Assembly (NCBI GenBank): GCA_032988165.1 | Contig: JANTQF010000061.1 | Coordinates: 62,001 to 126,000 of the forward strand | Direction of reading: 5' to 3' | From: Emmonsiellopsis sp. PD_33 | Lineage: Eukaryota > Ascomycota > Eurotiomycetes > Onygenales > Ajellomycetaceae | Length of the DNA stretch: 64,000 bases | Shown: positions 55,294 to 64,000 of the stretch, piece by piece | Layout: every line of letters begins with the position of its first letter | Position numbering within the stretch: the stretch's first letter is position 1 | Notes under the pieces: generated by a model | Seen by the model: the letters and a program-made list of their open reading frames with translations, nothing else | What the model was told of the DNA's origin: nothing | Databases searched by the model: none | Translations under genes and position numbers: made by a program

Positions 55294-56759
55294 GATGGAC
55301 GACGTCGAGAGAAGCGGAAGAGAGAGATGGGGGGCGTGGCTTGGGTGTTTTGGAAGATCCAGCTGGAGACTCGAGGGTTGAAGTTGGAGATCGGAAGTCA
55401 AATTATTCAGAGCTTCCGGCCAATCACATGACCTGCTATTACCCTGAACTCGCTCGCTTCCTATTCGCTGTCCGTTTTCGTCTGACAACATCACCAACAA
55501 CAGCGTCAACAGCATCGTCAGAAGCGTTTCTCGATGGCAGATACTGGGTATTTCGCGTGGTTTCGAGTATTCTGACTAGGAGTATCTGCGTGCAAGCTAA
55601 CTCAGCGCCTTCCAGAGACACCCACCACCCGTTGCCCATCATATCTCTTATCACTCGATCGAACACAGCTTGGGAATATTTACCCAACGCCCATATCACA
55701 TCTTCACTGTCAATGTATATTTTCTATATGGTGTCCAGCTCGAGATTAACTGGACTGTCTCTCCTCCTCCTATTGACACCTTCTGCCGAGCAATATGGTG
55801 CTGCCTGAGCAACTGCGTTGCAATCTATCGACCACTTCTCCCTGACCTTTAATGGGATCAATTAGTACTCCGACTGCATTGCCGGTGTTCCCTACCATCC
55901 ATACGACCTCTTTGTTGATTTTGCAGCCCCTACAATTTGCTGTGCAGGATTTAATGAAGGCACGAAGCATGATGGGTGCAAATCTCAGCTGTACGGAGAT
56001 CCCGACTATTAGGAGCAACATAGCATTCACAGGCCGGAGCTCATCTCAAGTCTTTATCAAACGGTGGAAAGCCGTCGACCTCTTCATATAAAATTTGTCT
56101 AGTGGGTTGGTACTCTCGACTCTGGGTCTATAGATGGAGGCGGGTTTATCGATTGCGATGTTACCTTCTGGATATTGAAAAGGGAGGCAATGCAAGGTTG
56201 TCATCGGGGACGTACACACTGGATATATTTCAGACCTTGCCCACTGTTCCAAGCTTTGGAAAAACTTTGGTCGCCCTTTGGCTCCATATATGCATCCTCC
56301 GACGTCACGTCCACGCGGTAGGAAACTATTGAGGCTTCATCAAGATATATATCTAGTTTTCCTACTGTTAAGAAGAAATAACTCCACCAATGATGATTTT
56401 CATTGTTGGATCTAGTAATTCAATGCCTTTGTATGCATTTTGTTTTTCTGATAGCGTTGATCGGCAATTGTTGTTGCCTGGCTTCGACACGTATTTAACA
56501 CGCGGCGCGGCCATCATTGGTCTGAAGATATAAAGATATATATATATTCTGCCTCCCATTGCCCTCATCTTTTCCTCCGCATCGATACATACAGATTGGT
56601 CTGGAATATATTCTTACTGATAGCAGTGCATATATTTATCACTTTCCATCCTTTTCATTTCTTCCAGCCTCGCGAACTCGCACAATTCAACGACACCTCA
56701 ACACTGGAAACACAGCAAAAAGGACGCCCATATTATCATTTGCTCAACCTACCAAAAAA
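55294..56759. other. Intergenic region, divergent promoters
   Basis: No gene supported. Short open frames have no family resemblance. AT-rich near 56340-56560. Confidence 0.5.
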
Positions 56760-57890
56760 ATGAACCTTCTTGACCTTCCAGTAGAAATACTCTACTTAAC
56801 AGCCGACAACCTGGAGCCGACGAAAGATGTCGGTCAGAGGGATATCAGCAGCTTGAGTCGAACAGCCAAACGTCTCCACGACCTCCTAACCCCATATCTC
56901 TACCGCAACAATGCAAGCGAATTCCATCAAAGTTCAGCCTTAGTCTGGGCTGCGAAGCACGGAAAGGAAGCAACGGCGAAACTATCACTGCAGAACGGAG
57001 CCAATCCCCAAGCCTCGGAGCGGCGCGTGTCTGCCCTGCAATTCGCCTCGAAGAACGGGCATGCGGTAGTGGTGAATCTTCTACTCCGATGGAACGCAGC
57101 TGTACCCGGCGACCAATGGCCTCTACTTGATGCCATTACCAATGCACGCGAAGAGGTCGTCAAGTTGCTGTTAGAGAACGATTGCTTTGACCCAAACAAG
57201 AGAGGCCCCTTCGGGCGGACGCCTCTCGCCGTCGCCACTTCCTACGGCCACTGGGGCGTGGTCAAGCTGCTTCTGGACAAAATCAAAGCGGGCACGGAAT
57301 CTGAAATCAAGAGCGGGTCGATTGCGCTGTATTTAGCCGCCGAGCAAGGGCATGAAGACACGGTCAAGTTGCTGCTGGACGCTGATGTGTTTGACCCGAA
57401 TTCCAACGACTTTATGCCCATCGTGGCTGCGTGTCGTAGCGGACGCGAAGGGGTTGTCAGATTGTTTCTGGAGAAGATGGATACGAACCCGATACCGAGG
57501 GCGAAGATTGCTGGGATCTCGCTCTCAGCGGCGGTCGATGGGCGCGATATGGGGATTCTCAGGCTACTTTTGGGAGTTGAGGGGGTGAATCCTAACGTTC
57601 GAGATGATCAGGGTTGTACGGCGTTGATGATTGCGGTAGCGAAACGGTATCCAAAGATGGAGCTTATCCAACTGTTTCTCGATGACAGGCGCGTTCATCC
57701 TGATATAAAGAATAACGAGGGGCAAACTCCGCTTTCTATCGCAGCAATGTTTGGGCATAGAGATATTGTCGAGCTGTTGTTAGCTAGGGATGATGTCGAC
57801 CGCCATTCCAAGAGTAATACTGGTTGGACGCCGCTTGAATATGCTAAAGATGAACGACATGATGAAATTGCCCAGTTATTGAAGGGATGA
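56760..57890 (+). CDS. Ankyrin-repeat protein with F-box-like N-terminus
   Basis: Single exon, 376 aa from the ATG at 56760. The N-terminus (NLLDLPVEILYLTADNLEPTKD... ISSLSRTAKRLHDLLTPYLYR) has the F-box-like pattern seen in many fungal ankyrin proteins. About eight ankyrin repeats follow (ALVWAAKHGKEATAKLSLQNGA, SALQFASKNGHAVVVNLLLRW, TPLAVATSYGHWGVVKLLLD, ALYLAAEQGHEDTVKLLLDAD, ending TPLEYAKDERHDEIAQLLKG). Such proteins are probable SCF substrate adaptors in lineage-expanded families; the target cannot be told. An in-frame upstream extension from 56559 exists but is AT-rich and unlikely to be translated. Confidence 0.9.
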   Translation: MNLLDLPVEILYLTADNLEPTKDVGQRDISSLSRTAKRLHDLLTPYLYRNNASEFHQSSALVWAAKHGKEATAKLSLQNGANPQASERRVSALQFASKNGHAVVVNLLLRWNAAVPGDQWPLLDAITNAREEVVKLLLENDCFDPNKRGPFGRTPLAVATSYGHWGVVKLLLDKIKAGTESEIKSGSIALYLAAEQGHEDTVKLLLDADVFDPNSNDFMPIVAACRSGREGVVRLFLEKMDTNPIPRAKIAGISLSAAVDGRDMGILRLLLGVEGVNPNVRDDQGCTALMIAVAKRYPKMELIQLFLDDRRVHPDIKNNEGQTPLSIAAMFGHRDIVELLLARDDVDRHSKSNTGWTPLEYAKDERHDEIAQLLKG

Positions 57891-58121
57891 CAGGGCTTGT
57901 GGTAGAACTTATGACGTCCCCTTGTCGCTCTTAAGGGCCTTGCCCTCCTAGTTTCCTTTTCCGCTGCTCAAATTCTCCTGGTTACCTGTTTCCTTGTTGA
58001 CTTCCTCGATCTACCCGGATGGACATCCTCTTGTGTTTGGCGGTTGTATATTCGACTATTTACGTATATCTAAGGTCTATTTACAGAACCTTCGTCTTCC
58101 AAAACAATATCTGACGTCTAT

Positions 58122-59099
58122 CTACTTAACATACTCCTTCATATACCTCCTCACACTCTCCACCAACGGCACATCCTCATGAAAGCCCAACTTCCTCGCC
58201 CACGCAATATCAAAATTCGGCGACCACCCCTGAACAATCCTATCAATCTCCTCATCATACTTCTCCTCCACCAACCCCCTCTTCTCCTCCCCCCCCACCT
58301 CCTCCAAAACATCCAACATCTCCTGCACGCTCACCTTCAACCCAGGCAAATTCACAGACCTCGAATCCCCAAACGCCTCCCCCGGCACATCCTTCGCATG
58401 AATCAGATTCCTAACAACCGTATACGGCGAGCAAATCCACAACACCGTCTCCCTAGGCACAGGTAACACACTCTTAGTCCCATTCAACGGCTCCCTCAAA
58501 ATACCACTAGCAAAGCTACTCGCAGCCTGCGTAGGCGCGCCCGCACGCACCGTCACCGTCGGCAACCGCACAGAGCGCCCATCAATAAACCCGCGCCGCG
58601 AATAATCGTTCACCAGCAGCTCGACAACCATCTTCTCCGTCCCGTACGACGAAGTGGGTATCTGCGGCAGATTCTGCTCGTTAATCACGAAGCCGGGCTC
58701 CGTGGGCCCGTATACGGCCAGGGAAGACGTGTATATGACCTTTACGCCGGGCATGACCTTGCGCAGCCGGTCGAGGATGTACTGTGTTGCGAATAGGTTT
58801 ACGGTCATGCCGAGGTCGAAGTTTGCCTCGGAGCCGCTGGACATGATGCCGTGGAGGATGTAGATGACATCGTAGCGGTGGGATGGGGTGAGGAGGTTAT
58901 CCACGACGTCGTGAGAGGTTAGGTCGGCTTGGATGGAGGTTACACGGGAGGAGTGCGCGGTGGCCGACGGGGGGATGGGAGGGGCGGAGATCACGTCGGT
59001 TAATGTTAGGGTGGTGTCTGGGGGGGTGGTTGTGAGGAGGGAGGCGGCTAGCTCTTGGCCGACGAAGCCGCCGGCGCCGGTGATGAGGATTGAGGGCAT
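58122..59099 (-). CDS. NAD-dependent epimerase/dehydratase, D-erythronate dehydrogenase-like
   Basis: Single exon, 325 aa. The extended SDR pattern is clear: ILITGAGGFVGQELAASLL (Gly-rich NAD motif, about 4-22), VIYILHGIMSSGSEANFDLG, VKVIYTSSLAVYG, and the catalytic Tyr-x3-Lys in SSYGTEKMVVE. Later RLPTVTVRAGAPTQAASSFASGILREPL matches the DenD branch, which oxidises D-erythronate-type sugar acids at C2. The exact substrate is not provable from sequence. The gene shows the strongest strand-skew switch in the window: the coding strand is C-rich in its 5' half and G-rich in its 3' half. Confidence 0.9.
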   Translation of the reverse strand: MPSILITGAGGFVGQELAASLLTTTPPDTTLTLTDVISAPPIPPSATAHSSRVTSIQADLTSHDVVDNLLTPSHRYDVIYILHGIMSSGSEANFDLGMTVNLFATQYILDRLRKVMPGVKVIYTSSLAVYGPTEPGFVINEQNLPQIPTSSYGTEKMVVELLVNDYSRRGFIDGRSVRLPTVTVRAGAPTQAASSFASGILREPLNGTKSVLPVPRETVLWICSPYTVVRNLIHAKDVPGEAFGDSRSVNLPGLKVSVQEMLDVLEEVGGEEKRGLVEEKYDEEIDRIVQGWSPNFDIAWARKLGFHEDVPLVESVRRYMKEYVK

Positions 59100-59909
59100 G
59101 GTCTTTGGTTGTGGTTGCGGTGAAGGGGTTGTGTATAGTCTTGGAGGAAGGGGGGGTTGGATGATGAATGCGGGGTAGATTGTTTGGGGGGTGGTGGGGG
59201 TTTGGGTTTTGGGATTAGGATATGTAGAGATTTGAGGCTCCTTGTTATAAATCAGTTGTTTAGTATTTCCGAAATAGATACCAGCAGGTAATGGAACATC
59301 TCATAGGGAGGGTTACGCAAAGAGAACCTTGGAAGTGGTGTTCGTTGCCTGTTTAAGTATATACAACGTTTACCGAGCAAACAAAAAACTGGAAGCCGTC
59401 GGGTATCGGGAATCGGGAGAGCTAGACCTGATTAGGCCGGATTAAACCACCCCGAGCCGATCCCGGCCGGCCTTGATCCATATACTATAGGGCTCAGCAC
59501 GTCTGATAATGGATTGCTGGGTTGAGGGCTATGTCAATGGCCGGGTTAATCATCCTATCCGCTAGCAGCTGCTAGAGAGAGTATCGGTATGTGTGTTTAC
59601 ATGGATTGATCGAAACAAGTCTCAGCATCGTACAGTGATGACATTTCAGATATTAACCACATCAATAAAGAGACACAAGAAAACCCAACATCTTTTGATT
59701 ATCGAAACGTCAAACAGAAAGTGAAAAAAAATGAGAAAAGATGGAAAATAAAGTAACATGAGAAAATGCAAATGACGACATACAACTGCGGCCCACAAAA
59801 TAATTATCTGGAAACGCACTCAAACGCCGTGGCAGCAAAAGGCACAAGAGAGGAAACAAAGCATAGAAACCATTAACGAGAAATACCAAAGAACACTCCA
59901 ATGCAGTAA
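59100..59909. other. Intergenic region, no gene supported
   Basis: Promoter of the epimerase gene on the left (G-rich on plus) and 3' region of NOP1 on the right (AT-rich). GGCCGG/CCGGCC-rich short palindromes occur near 59430-59475. Confidence 0.5.
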
Positions 59910-61205
59910 TCAAGACTGTCGGTAGATACCAGCAACTATACAATGGTCACGCTCGAAGGGTTCTGTAACGAATAACTGTTAGTGTCTAGAAGCTATATAT
60001 TGCGGGAAAGAAGTAATACTGACCTAGCGTGAGCTGTTCCTTGGGTTTTATCTTTTCATCTCTCATCTTTTGGACTTCTCGTGCGAAAACAACCTCTGGC
60101 TTGGCAGTACTGTCGATACAGTTGGCCTTAACGGAGACAATGACACCTCCATCGGCCTTTAGGAAGAGATGGGCGTTGAGGCCAACAATACGAGCTTGAT
60201 CGGGTTGGGCAACGTCGGCAAAGATGACATCAACCATTCCAACCAGCATTCTGTAGCGGAGAGGGTGACGGGCGTCCTCAACAATGGGGATGACATTGGT
60301 GCGGTGGGTGGCCATTCCGATAAGGTCACGGCCGGAACGATGAGAGAACTCGACAGCGTAGACGGTTCCGGTGGGGCCAACGAGATCAGCAACATGAGAG
60401 ACGGAGGTACCGCTTGCAGCACCAAGGTACAGAACCTTGGAGCCGGGGCGCATGTAGATATTATCGAGACCACCAAGGATACCAGCAGCCAACTTGCTGC
60501 GGAAAGGATTCCATACGCGGTATTCGACTTTGGTAGTGGCGGTTTCACCATCGGCACCGGGCTCTCTCGATTCAACGGAGATACGCTTCTCGCCATAGAC
60601 GGATTCACCGGGGGTCAAGTTCTTGGTGACGAGGAGATCTTCCTTTCCACCACGGGCAACGAAAACACCAGCGTGACGGTGGGGTTCCTTTGGGGCAATA
60701 TCATGTTAGTTTCCGGATACAGGTTGGAGGCTCATTTCGACAAGCCGACAAAGTGTATTTGAAGTAGCCGGGAGCGCCCGATTCATGGCGGCGAGGAACC
60801 TACAATGATAACTTTGGCACCGCCCTTGGCACCAGCAGCACCACCACGGCCTCCTCCACGACCTCCACGGCCCCGGGGAGCGCCTCTGCCACCTCTGGCG
60901 CCACCGCGGCCACCACCACGGCCACCACGGTCACCAAATCCTGCTCCGCCTGTTGGTTGCGAAAAAGGCTCAAGTCAGCAACAGGTTCTTCATATTCTCA
61001 TATTCCCCTCTCTATACAATCAACCCAAAACGGAGGAACAGTTTCCTCAAGATAGAGAAAAGATGTCTACTCCGCCCACCAAGCAACACCAGAAGATGAA
61101 ATTATGCGAGTACACACCTCTTCCACCACCTCGGCCACCACGGGGTGCGCCTCCACGGCCTCCTCGGGGGGGTCCACCCCGTCCACGCGGAGCTCCAAAG
61201 GCCAT
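59910..61205 (-). CDS. NOP1: Fibrillarin, rRNA 2'-O-methyltransferase of box C/D snoRNPs
   Basis: Four exons on the minus strand: 61118-61205, 60804-60949, 60024-60687, 59910-59962, giving 316 aa. Exons 1 and 2 encode the Gly/Arg-rich (GAR) domain; the first two introns flank its repeats. Exon 3 starts at EPHRHAGVFVARGG and contains the methyltransferase core: KVLYLGAASGTSVSHVADLVGP (SAM site), VYAVEFSHRSGRDL and the catalytic-loop region DVIFADVAQPDQARI. The short exon 4 completes the C-terminus (EPFERDHCIVAGIYR), which is lost if the last intron is ignored. Acts in the nucleolus on pre-rRNA and on histone H2A glutamine in yeast and human. Confidence 0.96.
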
Positions 61206-62267
61206 ATCTTTAGATTGTTTTAGGTTGTGAAGAAGAAAATTGACGGATTCCGGAAGGAGGAAACAGCTTCAGTCGTCTGAAGCTGGTGGTGGGATTTGCG
61301 AAAAGGTTGGGATGTTCGCGACGAAAATTCACACAAAACTTTCGACCGGGGGATCAAGGCTGCTTGTTCTTGTCGAGACTGACGCTTAACGGCGGATGGC
61401 AATATTTAGTTCGAGCACCCGCAGCCGTTCAAGAGGTCAATTCCGCACGCGAGGGGTAGACGGGTTTGTCGAGAGCAGTGGGTTGAGAGATCAATTTCCT
61501 TCCTGTCGTTCGTTGCGGAAAAAGTTTTGGAGCTTTTCCAAAAACCAAGACGCGCTAGATCCGATATGGGCTAGCGCGGCCAGTTTCTTTTGTGGGCGGG
61601 AAGAAGTCACGTGCAAACTCACTTTGGATCACGTGCCCACTATTGCCCTAATCCATAAAGGCTAGCTCTCCCTAGCCCCTTTCCTTCAGCCTCACTTCCG
61701 CCAAGCCTCCGCCCTCTCTTCCTCCGCCCTTCGTCCGCGGTTCCGAGGTGAGGTTGGATTAAGCTCGGTGAGACCGTACTTTAGTCTGCCAGCAGCCCTA
61801 TAAGGAATGCTACTAGTACCCTTCTCATCAACTTCCTGTGCAAGGAAAAAGAGCAATGGGTTCTCTCCCCAACCCAGCATCGTGGCAGGATGTTGACAAC
61901 GCGTGTTCCACTATCCATACGCCCCACGAAGGATTCATTGGGGCCAACTAGCCTCCCCGATGTCACTATCTTTGCACGGAATTCCTTTGCAGCGGGGCAC
62001 TTCCCGTGTCTCGATTGGCCAACCCTGCTGGGCTCAGAATGTTTTACATGTTCGAGATTCGAGATTAATTTACTAAACTGAACTCCGTTCCAGCGAACCC
62101 AACAAGGGCGATATTTAAGGAACCAAAAGTTCACCAAGCTCCACTGGATTTTAATAAATTCCTTTTCCCGCCCTCTCTCTTGCTTCGTGACTGCTACTCT
62201 GCTGCCGATCTCGTCCTGTTTCTCCTTCTCTTCCATTCCCCTCCATACTGGAAACCCAGTTAGCAAT
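61206..62267. other. Divergent promoter region between NOP1 and the PAN-like gene
   Basis: No gene supported. Holds paired TCACGTG sites (listed separately). Confidence 0.5.
61607..61635. promoter_or_regulatory. Pair of TCACGTG sites upstream of NOP1
   Basis: CACGTG hexamers at 61608-61613 and 61630-61635, both preceded by T and followed by C, lie 22 bp apart (two helical turns) on one face, about 400 bp from the NOP1 start. TCACGTG is the Cbf1-type bHLH site in yeasts. Confidence 0.5.
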
Positions 62268-63053
62268 ATGGGTTCAGGCTCTCCTTACGGCGAACAACTC
62301 GTACCCGCACCAAGATATCCAAACGATGGTTTGGAACGAAATGCAGAGGCCGAGGGGCTCCAGGTCGCTCCTTCAATGCAACCAGAACACCAACACTGGT
62401 CTGTCGAGAAGCCACAACCACCTCCTCCCGCACACACAATATTAGGCATGCGCAAAAAGACCTTCTGGTTAGCCTTCGCCATTGCAGCATTCCTCGTAAT
62501 CGCAGCGGGAGTTGGAGGCGGACTTGGCGGATACTTCGGCGGCAAGAACCGAGCCACCTCCGCTCCAGTCTCAACCGATCCAGCCTCAAACGCTCCAGTC
62601 TCAACCGGAACCGGAAGCCCTTCATCAGTGTCACAGTCCGCAACCCCAAGCACAACGTCCACCGGCAAGCCCAGCTACCAAACGTCCGGTACCACTGGTA
62701 CATCTCAGAACCCGTGCCCGGGCGCAAACCAAACCGAGATCCATGCTGATCGCGGGAATGTTTTCAAAGTGCATTGCCAAACCGACTGGAAATCAGGCAA
62801 GCTTGCGGCGGACGGGAAGTCGAACGTTAGAGATATAGCTGTCCGAAACGCCTACACAATTGAGGAATGTGTGGATGAGTGCGTCAAGTTCAATAATGTG
62901 TTTCCCGGTGCCTGCATGGCATTGACGTATGAATCGGACTTGTCGAGGGTGTATAGTACTGAAAAGGGCAATTGCTTCTTGAAAGATAGGGTGGGGCAAT
63001 ATATAGAGGGCTGGGGAACGACAATTTCGGCGAGATTGGTCGTTGATGAATGA
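62268..63053 (+). CDS. Single-pass membrane protein with Cys-rich PAN-like ectodomain
   Basis: Single exon, 261 aa from the ATG at 62268; a start at 62187 would add 27 residues of doubtful origin. The N-terminal ~60 residues are cytosolic-like and Pro-rich. A membrane segment follows near residues 65-95 (KKTFWLAFAIAAFLVIAAGVGGGLGG), then a Ser/Thr-rich linker. The C-terminal ~95 residues hold six Cys (PCPG, KVHCQTDW, EECVDECVKF, GACMAL, NCFLKD) in a PAN/apple-like pattern. Such type II membrane proteins with GGGLGG after the membrane helix are common in filamentous ascomycetes; the ectodomain may bind carbohydrate or protein at the cell surface. Function not established. Confidence 0.85.
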   Translation: MGSGSPYGEQLVPAPRYPNDGLERNAEAEGLQVAPSMQPEHQHWSVEKPQPPPPAHTILGMRKKTFWLAFAIAAFLVIAAGVGGGLGGYFGGKNRATSAPVSTDPASNAPVSTGTGSPSSVSQSATPSTTSTGKPSYQTSGTTGTSQNPCPGANQTEIHADRGNVFKVHCQTDWKSGKLAADGKSNVRDIAVRNAYTIEECVDECVKFNNVFPGACMALTYESDLSRVYSTEKGNCFLKDRVGQYIEGWGTTISARLVVDE

Positions 63054-64000
63054 TGGAGGACCGGCGAGGATGGGGCGGAGAAACTGCTTTCTTTCTTTTG
63101 TTCTGGTGCGTGATTTGGGCAAGGAGGCGAGCGATGATTTTTTTTTTTTTGGCATTGGCATTGGCATATATTTCTTTTCATTCCTTGGTTTCTAATTTAC
63201 AGTTTGGCTCGTCAGCGAGTTTGGCCCTTAACGCATTGTGGCTGGCATATCTGCGTCTTCAAGTCTTTCCTTTTCATTGTACATTTAATTTGGCACTCAA
63301 TGCCGATGTTTGTCTTATATTCACATACAGCCATCTACCAACAAAGTCATCCTCAAATACCTTCCAAGGCGTCTATTCCCACTCTACACTGTGATTCGCC
63401 GGGCATAAAGCCCATGCTACATGCATCTGCAGCTCCCTAGGGTGAGCATGCCACCAGCCACACTCTCCATTATCCAATGCCTCGGCAAGCTTGCCGCACA
63501 GTTATCTGATCTTGCTTGTCGATCAGTCAGATCGATCCGAACTTTATTTTTGTGGACCCCCTGTCTTTGGAATAAGTAAGCACTGTGTGCAGTGGACATC
63601 CGGGGCGGGTTCCGTTTAGGCCAGCAGAATGGCTACGAACTATTTACAGCCAGCGATATACTTGGATAAAACATGGTGATAGCTACACTCTCAGCAGGGG
63701 AGTCCATCTAACGCGGGATTTTCTACTTTGGCATCGTTTCCGCCATTCGTTGCCGAGTCTGAGTGCAATATCGCAATCGAATGGATTTAGTTGATTAATG
63801 ATCAGCCATAGAAATTTATATGAAATCCTATTCCTTTATTAATCACAATGATACTTATTTGAATTCAACTGACCATATCGCTATGTACAAAAAAAAAGAG
63901 GACACTCCACCACCACCTATTCATTAATTCATATATAATATTATCAGCTCACCTCTACCTACAGACGCCCTACGTTATAGGTACCTTGTCATAGTGCCAC
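63054..64000. other. 3' region and gene-free right edge
   Basis: No gene supported to the window end. A poly-T run lies near 63138-63149 and AT-rich sequence follows. Confidence 0.5.

Overview
This window is nuclear DNA of a filamentous ascomycete. Most genes have short introns (about 50-80 bp) with GTATGT/GTAAGT-type donors, CTAAC/CTAAT-type branch sites and YAG acceptors. The conserved genes are a fungal trifunctional HIS4, an SDH4/CybS, a beta-MPP, fibrillarin and an Ino4-like bHLH. Gene content (expanded P-loop NTPases, a UstYa/DUF3328 oxidase, old yellow enzyme, GH47) fits Eurotiomycetes, but I cannot fix the genus from sequence alone. Exon-intron structures given here were worked out by hand from reading frames, splice signals and family alignment.

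Layout. 1-1623: 5' part of HIS4 (minus), then a gene-free stretch. 4833-6808: secreted GH47 alpha-1,2-mannosidase with 8 exons. 7879-9930: a Crinkler/RHS-like protein (Zn-type Cys/His head, P-loop NTPase, restriction-endonuclease-like tail). 10276-10780: DUF952 protein. 11844-19512: a probable fungal RiPP (dikaritin-type) cluster with an FAD monooxygenase, a UstYa-family oxidase with two HxxHC motifs, a divergently transcribed secreted precursor with four aromatic F-x-Y repeats, a 174-bp MITE and a signal-peptide-bearing FAD oxidase. 21035-23597: a 7-TM protein and a RidA-family protein. 24213-27790: an array of 27 short units, each a hairpin whose stem sequence varies with compensating changes while the loop (CCTCGAG) and flanks stay constant; no gene is credible there. 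27.8-31.6 kb is gene-free low-complexity DNA.

31591-35087: a large disordered 1088-aa protein (minus). 36162-36993: GFA/CENP-V-type protein. 37458-37910: Ino4-like bHLH. 40217-41032: Maf nucleotide pyrophosphatase. 41547-42574: SDH4 with an 18-nt micro-exon. 43368-44423: MDR-type alkenal reductase. 47056-48192: old yellow enzyme. About 49021-49788: a decayed gene. 49867-53028: a 1053-aa P-loop NTPase. 53613-55293: mitochondrial processing peptidase beta. 56760-57890: F-box-like/ankyrin protein. 58122-59099: NAD-dependent epimerase. 59910-61205: fibrillarin NOP1. 62268-63053: membrane-anchored, Cys-rich (PAN-like) protein.

Most genes are unrelated housekeeping or accessory functions. The coherent groups are the putative RiPP locus (precursor + UstYa oxidase + flavoenzymes, with a CGG-N5-CCG site in the shared promoter) and the two NTPase-type accessory genes that frame the window's variable parts. 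The two items most worth following are the RiPP locus and the covarying hairpin array.
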